Part shown: one piece after another, positions 13,431 through 26,114 of the stretch
How positions within the stretch are numbered: the first letter of the stretch is position 1
Layout: each line of letters begins with the position of its first letter
NCBI RefSeq assembly: GCF_001949145.1
Contig: NW_019091387.1
Span: forward strand, 924,267 to 984,266
DNA length: 60,000 nt
Source: Acanthaster planci
Lineage: Eukaryota; Echinodermata; Asteroidea; Valvatida; Acanthasteridae
Direction: 5' to 3'
Notes under the pieces: model-generated
The model's database searches: none
What the model saw: only the letters and a program-made list of their open reading frames with translations
Told to the model about the DNA's origin: nothing
Program-made: the position numbers and the translations under genes

Positions 13431-14095
13431 TAAAACATCCTCCCCTCCCCGCCCCCTTAAAAAGGAATGTGCTTTGATTTCGCCTTGAGCAGATCGAACT
13501 GAGCACCCGGCGCCTGCATCTGTTGAGTCATGTTGGTGGGGAATTGTTCATTTTGGTTGCTGGCGACGTGACTGTAGCGGATGCATTTTACAGTCGTTTG
13601 CGAACCAGCGAGGTGCATGCTATTCGAAAGAGTACACCCCCGCAAATAGGCCAGAATTATGTCCGCCGTGCTTATTAACATACGCTCAAAATATTCTACA
13701 TTAGAGAGTCCAAGAGCCATGGAATTGAGGAATTGAAGAAATATGGCATTGAACCTCTGGGCCGGACTCACGGCTTCCAATTCTAAGCAATTTGGATGCA
13801 GTTGGGTTCGAAAGTCGCACTATCTAGCCGTTTTGCAGAGGGATGCATTTTCAAAATGGCTATTTTTCCGGGCAGCGAAATTTCCTTCGTTTAAGAGGTG
13901 GTTTGCTTTATTTGAGAAATTCTCAAAATGCATTGGTCGACCGACTAAAACTTGAAAGGAAAATGAAAGAGGACATGTCAAACATCATTTTTCTATCCAG
14001 CCTGAACACCTATGAGAGCTGTATTTTTTTTACATTGTTTTGAAATATAAGGATTTATCATTGGTGTCTATGGGAATTTATTTTTAGAGGTGCAG

Positions 14096-14140
14096 CCCAA
14101 AGGAGCCTCCGTAGCTAGGAAAATTGCGCCCTCTCTTGGT
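14096..14140 (-). repeat. R1-family arm fragment (inverted)
   Basis: On the minus strand this reads CCAAGAGAGGGCGCAATTTT followed by CTACGGAGGCTCCTTTGG. That matches the junction between the foldback segment and R1 copy b at about 5048-5085. Only the arm is present. Confidence 0.6.
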
Positions 14141-14458
14141 CCCTCTTGGCATTTTAGTTCCTTTCAAAAATTGGGACTACCCCCGTTTCCCGGACCCACC
14201 GATCAAATTGATGACCATGTCCACCGTTTGACGATCTGTGCAGCATACTTTCAACAGGTCGTTTTGGTCACGGGTGTTGAAAGAAAATAACAATCTTTTG
14301 CTTACACCCAGTGCAGCAAATTGCCTTGATTTCGAGCAAAGTACACTAACTCGTGACCTGACATGTCCTGGGAGTTTCGAGAGTTCCTTGAGTCATGGAG
14401 GAATTAAAACAGATCAGGTTGACATCGGTTTGCGCGCAATGACACACGCACACCCATA

Positions 14459-14507
14459 CGATGTACATGTACGTGTACATAAAAAACATGTACATGTACA
14501 TGTATGC
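14459..14507. repeat. Palindromic (ACATGT)n simple repeat
   Basis: Several ACATGTAC units with one ACGTGT variant and an A-run. The unit is its own reverse complement, so the tract can fold on itself. Many shorter tracts of the same unit occur through the window. Confidence 0.75.
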
Positions 14508-15855
14508 GTCAGCGCAGCGCAGTATACTGTTATCGTCACGTGCATGAGCCAATTTTATGTCATGTGATCCATCAACCCTCCCGGACAGCTGCAGTCACTG
14601 CCTCGTGCTTGTACCTGGATTTTTAGAATGGTATTCGTCGATCCCACTACTAGTCGGTATTATGTTGGATGTAATCGAATAAACAGGCAAGCATTGAAGC
14701 AGCGCCTATTTACACATCAGCGGTACGCTCAGTTTTTTGAAAATATCATTGCTGTTGGAATGTAAAAGGTAATGAAAGCCTCATTTTCGAAACATTCGGA
14801 CTTGGATAAGGACCCTCTTTGTACTTGAGTGTTTGCCCGGGCCAGATCCAAACCATTTTTTAAAACAAAGAATACTTCCTGACGAATTTTTTTCTTATTT
14901 TTCAAACAAAGAATACCTCATGGGTAAAAAAGTAATCGGCATATGAAAACACCAAGAGATAAAAGCAAGGATGTAGGGACCACGAGTAAGGCTTAAGATA
15001 TATTTTTCTCCTCCTACATCAAGTTGAATGAGCCTGAAGCCGCGTTTCAGTGTCCCCCCGCACCAAAAACTGGATACGCTGCTGAGCCCTCGCGGGTAAC
15101 GAGAAGTGTTTGGGGGGGGTATAACGGAAAGGCCGCTTGAAGTCTTTGTCTGCTATGAGAACAACACATTCATAAAATAAATTTGGCCCCTCTGCAAACT
15201 TTCCCTCAGTTTCCCAGCCCTTTTTCTCGATTCGTGTTTAAGACAAATTTCAAGAGTTGATTGTAGTTCAGTCCGGAGTTTATCGTACCTGGCTGCTCTA
15301 TAGTAAGAAACGTGCAATGATAATACCAGTTATCGTATTTGCTCCCACTTAGCGCTTGGAAATCTATGGGACTGCACAAACCCAACAAAGTTCAAGTTGA
15401 GTAAAGAGACTGACTGGTACACGCCCTCCGAACAATCCGCGTGCGGGGATCGACTCTGTATTTCGGTGCAATGTATTCGAACTCTGATAAGAGTCGATTC
15501 AATTGGGTTTCGCGTACCGTTAGATAGCTGTGCATGCTGCACGTGCACCTTGCAATGTGTGTGTTGAGTTGACATCCCAGGTCCGGTGTAGATCGTGCAT
15601 GCACACGTGTCTAGCTCCGTGCATGCCGCTTCGCATGCACCACGGTATCATGACAGGCGAAACCATTAAAACTATTCGAGCTGAGCTGCAAGTGAGCAGT
15701 CACTCCTCCGATCCTGCCTGCATCAACAAGTCATAAATTGCTCTGATGTGGTGATAACGAGGTAAGCAGGAAGTGGACCAATAACTTCGGCATTTTGCGC
15801 TGAAAAAGTGTCTTGGGCCAACCTTCCTCCATGGTATTATTAGTAAGTTAAGTAA

Positions 15856-16232
15856 GTTACGCCCCAACTATAGCATAAGTCCCAACTATAGTTGAGACAG
15901 TCCCAACTGTAGTGCTGCAGTTAGGCTGGCCCAACTATTGTTGACCAATGTCTGTGTGAAATGTCTCAACATTATCGAAGTCAATGTGTCTCACACTTGA
16001 CACAATTCATCTAAAATATGGCACTTCATCTGTTCATCTAGCCCTATGACCAGTGACATGACATTTGTAAACAATAGGACTTTGGCACATGGTGGGCACA
16101 TCATGCACTCAGGACCTCTCTGCTGTAGTTGGGCCGACCCAACTGTAGCACTCTAGTTGGGACGGCCCAACTATAGTACAGTTGGAATGGGCCCAACTAT
16201 AGTTGGGACTGATGCTATAGTTGGGGCGTAAC
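15856..16232. mobile_element. Multi-palindromic TIR element (MITE), 377 bp
   Basis: Left end GTTACGCCCCAACTATAGCA is the reverse complement of the right end TGCTATAGTTGGGGCGTAAC. The similarity extends inward for more than 35 bases. The self-palindrome CAACTATAGTTG and variants recur several times near both ends, so the element is built of nested inverted repeats. No open frame. Target-site duplication not clear. Confidence 0.8.
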
Positions 16233-17804
16233 ATTTGTTTACAATGTGTATCAACTATCAAGCATGTAGGCCTATAATGATACTGAGTCTAGGCCTATAG
16301 CATTATATGCACAGTGCAGAGATAGAGGTTGGACCTACCCATTCAAATACACGATAATGTTAGTCGGTTCAGTCTTATTATGCAATGTATATAGGCCCTA
16401 ACGTTACATTGCAGACTGCAGTAGGCCTAATTAGGTGATGGTCGATTAACCCATGTTCTATTCCTCCATAGGCCTACTCCTATCATGTCCATGTCAACAT
16501 GATTTACCATTTTTATCTATTGGATGTGTTAAAACAATATACATAATCTTTCCCTCAACTTCAAAGTCAGGTTTCTCTTCCTCCACGATCCCTGGAAATG
16601 AATCTCAAGGGCTGCAGGGGCGTGAGCACGGAGGAAGGGAGACACCATGGGTTGAGTCACTGGCAGTCAAATGGGGGTCAGGGGAGGCTGCAGAGGGACC
16701 TCACTTTTTCAACTGAGGGAGCATGGCACCCGACACTTTTTTGCAGATCCTATGATAATGGGGATGGGGCTTAATGGATCGACCTGTAATAGCATGGTCT
16801 CACAACTGAACCTCCCCCGGCCCCCTACTTTTGAAAATCGTTCAGCCGCTGTTGAAGTGAGGTTACGAAGTGTTTCATGTGTTATGGACATTTTACCCTC
16901 AAAGGGGTTCAAAGATTTCAGTGGTTTTAAACTTCTGCTGTTGTGTCAGGCATCTACATGTAGATGGAGAAAATACGTACAGGAATTTTCAGCCTGTTGT
17001 GATGGTTACTTAAGCTGGTTCATACTGCTTGGTGTAAATGTCACCACAGATTTACTACAGCTATTCACTCTGCGAATTCACCAAAGTTTAGGGCGATTCA
17101 GTACATGCAAAGTTTGCTGCAAACTTTTCCTCGTGGTGCGGAAAATGCTTGTCAATGTAGCATGTGCCTCAAGTGTGAACCAGCACTAAGATTTTGCATT
17201 CCACTAGACCCTTGAGATGCTGGAATCTAGCTTAGTGATACGCTTCCTGCTCACAGCAAGTGTTTTGGTAATTTTGGGGGCTTAATTTTTCTTGGTCTGA
17301 GCCTATATGTATTTTCCAAAGGTGTTTTTTTTTCTTGTTCATTTCTTTTTTTGTGGTAGATTCATACCCCTGAAGGTTTTTTTCAAGGAAAAAGTCAGAG
17401 ATCCATTTTTTATGGACAGGCCAGGTTCCTGGTTTAATTTTGCAGAAGTGCTGCTCATCTTTAGCTTGGGTCACAAATGTAGCTGTCCAACTCGCTGAGA
17501 AGTGTTAAAGAGAGAATTTAGGAAATACATTGTTTCAAGTTTTGAAAGTATTATTTAGTTTCACAAATGGAGTACCAAAGCCAACAGCATAACTGGGCTG
17601 CAATGTCCGAGGGGCTCCGGGGGGTGTGAACACACATGTTTTTAGGGGGGGCACTGGCGGTACTGAAGCAAATTAACTTTGACATGCACTATTATTATTA
17701 ATCATTTCTGGTAAAAATGCTGATTCCTCAAAGGTGCCCTAGGCACTGTAGCTCACAAGCCTGAAGAAACCTGTAGAGAGGAGACAATGAGAAGCAGTTA
17801 CAGT

Positions 17805-17960
17805 TTTAGAGGTGGGAGGAAAACCCCAGAGGAATATTCTGGGTAAAACCCACGGAATCAGGTAGGGACTGAAAACCCAATCCACGTGTGGAATGAGCTA
17901 GGATTTGAACCCAGGCCCCCAGAGGTGGAAGGCGAGGAAAGAATCACCCTGTCAGTGCCT
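17805..17960. repeat. SINE-like repeat, copy 2, abutting the F-box gene
   Basis: Shares AGAGGTGGGAGGAAAACCCC, CAGAGGAATATTC, GGTAGGGACTGAA and GATTTGAACCCAGG with copy 1 at 13267-13430. It ends about 90 bases before the acceptor of the first coding exon of the F-box gene and holds a CACGTG at 17883-17888. Confidence 0.6.
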
Positions 17961-18057
17961 GTGGTAATCTGCTGGCAGGTCCCCATTCATAGTTCTGTCA
18001 AAGACCAAACTTTATGTACTGTACTTGGGTTGATTAAATTTTTTTATGCAGACCGTC

Positions 18058-21000
18058 ATGGAGCCTAGTTGCTCAGCGACCAGTGGCCGTCGGGATGCAG
18101 AGAGGCCACCACTCCGAGGCGGCGTAGTGAAATTAAGGTCCCGCGAGTCACGGGCCCAGCGCAAACGGGCTGTCCAGCTGCACTTGGAGCAGCTGGCTCG
18201 GGACCTACACCTTACCGGCGAGCGGCAGTCAGTCTGGGCACTGCTGCCAATCGATTTGCTGGTGCGCATTCTGAAGCTGCTGGCCCTGCCCGACCGGGGG
18301 CGCTCCGCCCAGGTCTGCACACGCTGGCATGCCACCTATCACATGCCGGACCTGTGGCACCAGTTCGCATTTGAATTTGTGCAGGAGACGGCATTGATGG
18401 CCAGCTCTACACCAGCGTCACTTATCAAACAGGTGAGGCCAAGTAAAAAAAAGTTTCTTGTCTGTTTTGAAAAACAGGAGGAGATGGCCCATTTCTCAGA
18501 TGATGAATCTTATCTACAATGGCAAGTAGATTTTTGAATCTCATGCCTTAAACTTTTTTACAAAGAAGCCGACACCCTACCTGTGCATGTCTTATCCCAA
18601 AGGTTTCAAACCGGCATTTACGTGTACATATGGTACATGTGCATGGACAGGAAAGAATATTTGTCGATAAATGTAGATATTTCAAAATACTGTGTAAGAT
18701 GAAATATTCCAGAAATCATGGAAAGTACCCAAATATTTGAAATTGGCAACAAGATTTTCAAGCACGGTGGCTACATGTACATTTTATTCTTGATGGGAGT
18801 CAAGCAAAATTTGGTGGACTTCAAGACTACTCCTATAGCTTAGAGGACACTAAATTTTTTTCGGAAAGCCCTTGGCGGAACTCCATTGTATGCTCTTTTT
18901 TTTCGGCACAAATACAGTCCGTGAATGTCGTCCATGCTGCAAACATTTTATTTGCACAAGTTGACCGTAACCGTACTTGAGAGATGCATGTGAATTGAAA
19001 GGTTGAAACCTGTTGGATAGGTATTTGAGAGGCACAGCGCCGACCTGCGGCACGTCACCATCAAGGTGGACAGCCACCAGGAGTCCGTAGCCATGGCGTG
19101 CGATGTCCTCACACAGCTTGGGGTGTGTTCTCTCCACACCCTGAAGCTGAGCTCCATGCTGGGCCACAGCTTCACATCTGTGCAACCCAAACAGGTCAGT
19201 TTATCCAATTTTAGAGGGATTTCATACTGAGAGCCAACATTTAGATTCCTGAAAGTAATTTCAAGTTCAGAAACATGATAAACAGTTGAGGGGACTTGGC
19301 AAAGTGGGATGAGGATCCGAAGAAAAACTGCTAATGAATAGAATACTTCCTCGACTTCCAGTTTAATGGATTCTCCTCGTATATGGCATGGCCAACATTC
19401 TGAAACAAGAAGTTCTGATCCATGGTAAATAGAGCTTACCATTCCACCGTCAAAAGAAATCCATCCGGTGATGTAGGGATTTCTTCACGCAGTTAGTTTT
19501 TCGTGATCTATTCTGGCAGTGAATAAACAAACAATGAATGGTTAGCTGGCATGCAGTGGAAAGAATGAGGTATTTGTTTTGGCAAAAGTGGAATGTTTCA
19601 TTCGTTGAGGTGAATTGTCCGTGAGGAATCAATCGTTCCGTCTGTCACCTCGTTAAGTCAGCCTTGCAGCTGCACTCAAAACATCCATTGTTCATTTTAA
19701 TCTATAGAATACATGTAATTTGAAACTCGTGTGGTGGCCACAAATGGCCACCCAGTATTCACATGCACCATGTTGTCAACAGACTTTGTGCCGTTCAGAA
19801 CATTTCCAAAGTATAGAGAGTCTAATCAAAAGGCATCCACGTAACTTGGGCGAGCATCCATGCCTCGTGGGCTGTACACAGTAGGAACTCGTTCTCGCAT
19901 AAAATGACTGGGAATTCTTAATCGGATGATATAATTGTCCCTGCTTGTGCCACAGACATGTACTTGTACAATTGTCATCCAGTACTCGCTTATGCTTGTC
20001 GCTGTGAAGCTTTTTAAGGCTTGCCTTCTGCGTAAATGCTGTGCGTAGCCCTGCAGTCTTTGCCTATGACAGTGGTCACGTACATGTATGTCACGTCCTG
20101 AGTCAGTGAGCTCGTCCAATAGGACAGTTTCTTGTACCTGTGTACATGTATGTCTCTGAACCTATATGCTACCATTTTTGCATGAACCTGATGGAAAAAG
20201 TACCAATTTCAAAACGTCTTATTTCAGGTCACTGACTCCATGCGGGGCATCCTCACCAACTCGCCTCTGAAGGAGCTGGCCGTTGCAAAGACGCTGATCG
20301 ACGATGCCTCATTGCAGACAATGGCAGACAAGAGCCAGGCTACCCTGACCTCGCTGAAGATTAACTGCTGCCCCGCCCTGTCTGCATCAGGTCAGGCATT
20401 GCCATGTTTAATCATGGGCGGGTCCAGAACAGAGTTTACAGGGGCAGGGCAGAATCATTTTGGCGGGAGGGGGTAAGAGGTGTGAGGCTAAATGGTTGAG
20501 CCTCTTGAAGGAAGGGAAATTAAAATGACCAAAAATATTACCTTTCTCTTGTCATATAAAAAAGACTATTCCTTTTTTGGAAGGGGGGAGGGGTGATGAC
20601 CCCTGTCCAACCCCCTGGACCCCACCCTTGTGTACGATCACATTGACAGAGAATGGCAAGGGAGGGAACATCCCTATTTCCCTGAAATTAGGGAACACGC
20701 TCTGTTTCTTGGGCCAAGAGCTATAACCCCCCTTCCAAATACAGTACAATGTTGCTATGGTATCCACAAATATAATTGGTACATGTATATAGCAGCCTTT
20801 CGGTAGCGATGTTTGCACCCAGCCCCTGCCTGTTTTATTGTGTGACGGCCTGCCTCACGAACATATGTGAGTCTGCTCCTGTGACTACCTTTTGTACATG
20901 CTCATTTTCTGCCATGTTTCATATTTGGGTTGCTCTCAAGTCACATTCCGAGACGATGCGACCATACAAAGGGTTTTGGCTGCTTGATTGGAATTATAAT

Positions 21001-22500
21001 GAATGAGCTAAGCTCCGAGAGCCAAAGGGACTGTTCGATGAATATCTTAATGTTTGGTAGAGTATCATCACGGATGTCTCCCGTGAAATATAAAGACAGA
21101 CTATTTGACCTTGTTGAAGTATGGACACGATATAGGAGTGTGTTGTTTGAAGTGGGTAACTTTGGACTGTGTTGTATTCGAGTCCATCACAAAGCATTCA
21201 GTCTTTAGGCCAATTCACAAGCTATTCACAGGAGCTGTGCCCAAAGCATTCTTTTGTCATCGTTCACCCTGTTGCTTATGACTGGAGTTGTGAAGGGATT
21301 GTGACCATGGTGACCAGACTTGTGATTGGACGAGTGGACTTGTGACAGGACTTGTGAAAGGACTTGTGAAAAGACATTTGATGGACTCAAATACAACATT
21401 GAATTTGGAGTAAACACACAGGTTTTGCAAGCCAAATAGCTCCCCCTATTGTGTCTGCCACACCTCAAATAGGCCAGTACAACATAAAAGTGGAAAGAGA
21501 AACCAGTGGGGGGGGGCACACAGGTCATTTGGATTTCAAACATGCTCTAAAGTTCGCACAACTGCTCAGCACATTCAGAATTTGGGTTTTCATCCAAGCA
21601 TAAAGGTCTTCCCTGTGAGTTTAGTGAACCCCTCAGTCAGTAACTCACTCAAGATGTGCGGTATTGTTACATGTACCTAGAAGGTAGCGATGTCAATGAC
21701 CCATTGATGTACATGTATCTATCATCTTGATCAGTACAAAATTGCAGTGATGCAGCTTCTTGGTATGAAATCTCCGTCCTGATACTCAGCTAAGAAAAAC
21801 CATGAACTAAACTTTCCACTCAATGTTTGCAGGGATCACCAGCGTTCTTGGCAGTTGTTTACATCTGTGCGAGTTGACCATGGACTATCACCAGGTGAGT
21901 GATGCCCTTCTCCAGGCTGTATCGACACCAGCCCATGTACCGATGAAAGACATAAGTATCCGGGTGGTTGAGCCAGACAGTGGAGATGGGAGTGAGCCGG
22001 TCCCTTGGCAGGCCATCAGCCACGTCGGCTGGGACTCCCTGTCCCAGCACTCCCCAGACGTTGCCTTCGCTTTGCACTTCCTCAAACTCGAAGAGGAGAG
22101 CTACGACCACTTTTTTCGCCACCGACTGCCGGCGACCCTGCTGCACTTCGGCTGCTTCATCCCGCGGCTGGTCCTGTGTCGGGTGGCGCGGCACTGCCCG
22201 CGACTCAGGACCCTGCTGCTGGCCAACACCGGGACAGACGAGCCCATCGACGGGCCGCTGGCCGAGATCGGGGAGCGCTGCCTTCAGCTACAAGAGGTGC
22301 AGCTCAGTGGCGCCCTTGTCAGCTGTGCAGGGCTGGTGTGCCTGGCCAAGCTCTGTGGGCCCCGCCTGACCACGCTCAACATCTTCGAGGACATGCTGCT
22401 GCCGGATGAGGAATGCAACGAGGAAAGGATGACCCAGGAAGTCTCACACTATCTGCAAAGACCGTGGAGTGCGGAAACCTTTCCCACATGGCCAGAATGA
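18058..22500 (+). CDS. FBXL3: FBXL3/FBXL21-type F-box and leucine-rich-repeat protein (cryptochrome ubiquitin-ligase adaptor)
   Basis: Substrate receptor of an SCF (SKP1-CUL1-F-box) ubiquitin ligase; in vertebrates the family degrades or stabilises cryptochromes in the circadian clock, in nucleus and cytoplasm. Coding exons 18058-18432, 19021-19194, 20228-20390, 21833-22500, all GT-AG with matching phases; 459 aa against 428 in human, the excess being a basic N-terminus. F-box at about 58-105 (PDRGRSAQVC, then YHMPDLW). LRR region follows the FBXL3 pattern throughout: HVTIKVDS, SLKINCCP, WDSLSQHSPDVA, FRHRLPATLLHFG, GERCLQLQEV, SCAGLVCLAKLCG. The C-tail keeps FPTW, with Trp457 matching the vertebrate pocket-filling tryptophan, but adds Pro-Glu. 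A pyrimidine-rich acceptor ending at 18051 precedes the ATG at 18058, implying an upstream 5'UTR exon; an in-frame ATG at 18046 lies inside that acceptor, so I reject it. FBXL3 and FBXL21 cannot be told apart here. No AATAAA in the first 250 bases after the stop. Confidence 0.92.
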
Positions 22501-23072
22501 ACAATAACCAGCTTATTCCAAGTGCAACTGACTATTTTTTGCAGTACACATTTTTGCAAGAATTCAGTGTAACACGAAATGGCGAAATTAAATTTTTAAA
22601 AAATATTTTAACATCATTATGCATTATAAAAGTTATTATTTATTTTTGGTAATGAAATCAAGGATTCTGTTGAAGTGCCCCTGGAAATGTACACAAAACA
22701 ACAGACCTTGTTGCTAGTGCGATGGACTGGAAAGTCCCAAGGGATGGGATAAAGGGATTTTCCCGGGGAAGAGGGGGGCTTCAGATTTCTTTTTACGTTT
22801 ACGTGCATGTCTGATTAGAGCAACTAGCAAACACACAAAAGAATACCACTATATTTTTATCACGAAAACATGCAATAACGTACAAGCCCAACCCCCAATC
22901 CCCAACCCCCAACTGCCAACCCCTTCCCCCCCAGATCAGTGCCTAGTCCAGCTGTTGTCAGTGTAGATGCATGACTAGACGTATATTATGCATGCAGAAT
23001 ATGCTGTATTCAGAGTCTTCACGTGGATCCTAGTTTTACACATTTTGTTCAGATTTATAAATGCAGATGACA

Positions 23073-23219
23073 NNNNNNNNNNNNNNNNNNNNNNNNNNNN
23101 NNNNNNNNNNNNNNNNNNNNNNNNNNNNNNNNNNNNNNNNNNNNNNNNNNNNNNNNNNNNNNNNNNNNNNNNNNNNNNNNNNNNNNNNNNNNNNNNNNNN
23201 NNNNNNNNNNNNNNNNNNN
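23073..23219. other. Assembly gap (147 N)
   Basis: Run of N between the F-box gene and TRAP1. Flanks show no gene or tandem repeat that would explain it. Confidence 0.99.
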
Positions 23220-26024
23220 TGTGTATAGGGATTGGACATGTTGGGGGGTACCCCTCGGTCTCATTCCTTGCTGGGTATGGATGACAGAGTTCATTTTTAC
23301 CTTTGTTTTTATCATTTAATGTTATACTGTAGTCTGCTAGACCGTCTCCTTCGGACAAGTGTCTGCGTGTACATGTCCTTTGTATATGTACGAACTTCAA
23401 ATATTCAAGGCAGTCTCCAACAGACGCGTATGTACTATAAAAAACCCTGAACATTAACACCCTTGCCATTTAAAGAAGAAATATTGTGCAATTGTACTCA
23501 TATTTGAAGATCTCACTTCCTTAAAAACAGTGAGCGTGGATTTGAAATCAACATACATACACATGTATCCTGCACAAAGGAAGTTTTGTAGTTGTTGATT
23601 TGAATCCTTTCTTTTTTGGATTCTCAAGTATCAGGTGGGATGACCAAATGCATGTATGCATGAAACAAGAACAAAGATGTGATTTCATTCCGAGAATATT
23701 GTCAATAATTCCCCGTGAGAAAAGGTCCGTAAAGGTTTGGGGATGTACTGCGGTTTGCATGAACATGTATTAAAAAAGTCCGAGTCGCATCAAAAAACTA
23801 CTCACACAAATATTCGACCTGAAATGTAATTGAATATTTGGTTAGGTGCTATTTTATCAGCCAAACCTGTAGACAGTCATTTAGAGCATAGTCATCACAG
23901 TCGTTGTGCATTAGTTTGCACATTAGTTTACAACACAAAAGTAGGAAATTCTTTTTTAATTACGCTTCAAGGCAGCGAGCTGGTACTAAGTTTGATCCCT
24001 GCCCTTTTTGTCAATATTGTATTGCATCAACAAACATTTGAATCGAAATAGTTCCAATATTTGGTACTTCATTGACCATATGAATCTTCCTCACAGGCCT
24101 ACCGAGTCCATGATGCCCATGTGGATATATGGAATCCTTTTTTTTTCATTATTCTGCCTAGTCTTCCAAAAAGTAAGATCTTTATTTATGAAAGAGAATG
24201 TCAACAAAACTGTAGCATTTGCTTGGGGGTGGAGGAAGAGTGCTGTGTTCCACCCCTCCCCAAAAAAGAGATTTTTTTTTCTTTTTAAGTGGGGAAGGGC
24301 AACCCTTTGTTCAATTCAGTTCCCTCTTACCAAAAGTGTGTAGAAAGCCCCAAAATGTATAGCCTCATCCCTCCGAAAGGCTGTTAAAATTTTTCACCTT
24401 AAGGAAGGCTATTTGAATTTTTCAAAATTTCTTACCCCCCCCAAAAAAACTTTTTATGAACACACAAAAAAATGATAAATTCTCATGAGTATTTTCGGGC
24501 ATCTCTTTTCCCCCTTTATTCAGGACACATGCTGTTGAAGGATCAGCAACAAATGACTACAGAAGCAAATACAAAAATTGAAGCAATACAAAGGAATCCC
24601 TTTCTTAATGAACTTCCCCGATCACAAAGTAGTTTTTCAAAAATCCCTACATTACAGCACAGCACATTCGTACGTGCCTTTCTACAATGTAAATAGTGTT
24701 GAAATATGCACTTCAGAAATTGAATGCTGAAATGACAGCCCTTGTACATACCATGTGCGTCTGGATTGTTGAAAGTTGCTTAATAAAAATCAAAAGAACA
24801 TTTTGAATGCCATGTGCTATGAAAGTCTGAAACTTTGTGTAAAGTGCTTTCTAGTGCTACGATGGGTTGTAGAGGATTTCTGTCACTTGATTTTTTGATG
24901 GTCAGCTTTCAATTTACACAGATGCGCACGGAAACATCTGCGTCTTCGAAGGATGGGGGAGGGGATTGAGGAAGGACTTTCTGGTAAGCCTCCAAATCTT
25001 CTTCGTGAGCAAGCTGCACGTGGAAAAAAAAAAGTTCAATATGGACAGCCTTAAGAGTTCGGGGACGTCGATAGAATATTCATCACTTCAAAAGAGGCTC
25101 CATCATGTTTGAACGGAGCAGAAATGGATTAAGTTTAATCGGTCACGTTGAGTCTTTCCATCCCACGTGCTTTTTACCATTACGAAACTGGTATTTCTTG
25201 GAGATGGGGATTTTGGAATAAACAACCAAAAATAGACCGTTTCTCAGTGAAGTAAAGTCCTCAAACAGTAAGGACGTCACTGCTTGCTTTGTGACGTAAG
25301 GTATTTTCTTGAATTTCTAACCACAGAGGGACCTCCCCCCGGACCCACCATCTCATGTGGTGTACAAACCAGGCAGATGCTTCCAAAAGACGAAACAAAG
25401 CCAAAAATCCCAAACAAATCCCTCACTAAAATTTTAAAAGCCTTATTTTTTTTTTGGTAAGCTCTTCTGCTGGCTCCCTTTTTTGGCTCTTTATTTGAGT
25501 AGGGATCTGAAGTCATATGGGATTGCTCGCCTCATGTCCACTATTGATCAGATGTTGCCCTTTAGGGAGGCACACTATAGAACTGGCTATTGGCCACGTT
25601 GGCTATTGAAATTACTACTGGCTGACCAATTAAAAAAAAAAAAGTTGAGATTTTGACTTCATCAAAATTCGTCTGTTATCATTCCTGGTGCAGTGGGCTG
25701 AGCCTAATTCTGGTGAAACCAGGAAACCCGCCCCTCTACTTTTCCCATCTGGACCTATGGACAGAGTTATACGGGCCACGGTGCGACCGTATGTACCAGA
25801 CACAAAAACAATCCCAGCTCATGTGCCACAGTCTGTCAGGAATTCAGTCCCTCAAATGTTTTATACATTCAGTTTGTTATAAAAATGCATCAAAAACTTG
25901 GCAAATACTTATAATCTCCCCAGTGGTCTGTGCCAACGTCCCCATGGCCAACGAATGACGCATGCACTGATGTAACTACAGACTTGCATCACCACCGAAA
26001 TGGTCTACATTTCTGAGACCAAAC

Positions 26025-26030
26025 TTTAAT
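26025..26030 (-). promoter_or_regulatory. Candidate TRAP1 polyadenylation signal (ATTAAA)
   Basis: The minus strand reads ATTAAA about 85 bases after the TRAP1 stop codon. This common variant signal is at a plausible distance; no AATAAA lies closer. Confidence 0.35.
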
Positions 26031-26114
26031 AGTTAAAAACAAAAGTATACTGTCTGGGATATGCCGGCCCACTGGCACAGAGAGGAGGAAGTCACAGCCG
26101 TCCCTCTTTTTTTT

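Larger units (their letters stand above)
7951..18051. other. Intergenic region between channel gene and F-box gene
   Basis: About 10 kb with no gene I can support on either strand. Open frames here are short, lack family signatures and are not bounded by convincing splice sites. The stretch upstream of the channel ATG should hold that gene's promoter and 5'UTR, and any F-box 5'UTR exon must also lie here, but neither can be placed. Recognisable content is repeats: foldback elements at 12231-12350 and 15856-16232, SINE-like copies at 13267-13430 and 17805-17960, and an R1-arm fragment at 14096-14140. Confidence 0.6.
22501..26114. other. Intergenic region between F-box gene and TRAP1
   Basis: Convergent 3' ends of the F-box gene (plus) and TRAP1 (minus). 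AT-rich, with homopolymer runs of A/T and C/G (24130-24460) of the type also seen at 20540-20640 and 28730-28990. No open frame with recognisable features. Contains the assembly gap at 23073-23219. Confidence 0.6.

Noticed and set aside
16671-17189. 172-codon open frame on the plus strand
   Set aside because: No recognisable domain, composition like the surrounding non-coding DNA, no splice context, and it overlaps G/C-run rich repeat-like sequence.
18046-18057. In-frame ATG four codons before the chosen FBXL3 start
   Set aside because: It lies inside the T-rich acceptor (ending ATGCAG at 18051), so it is most likely intronic.
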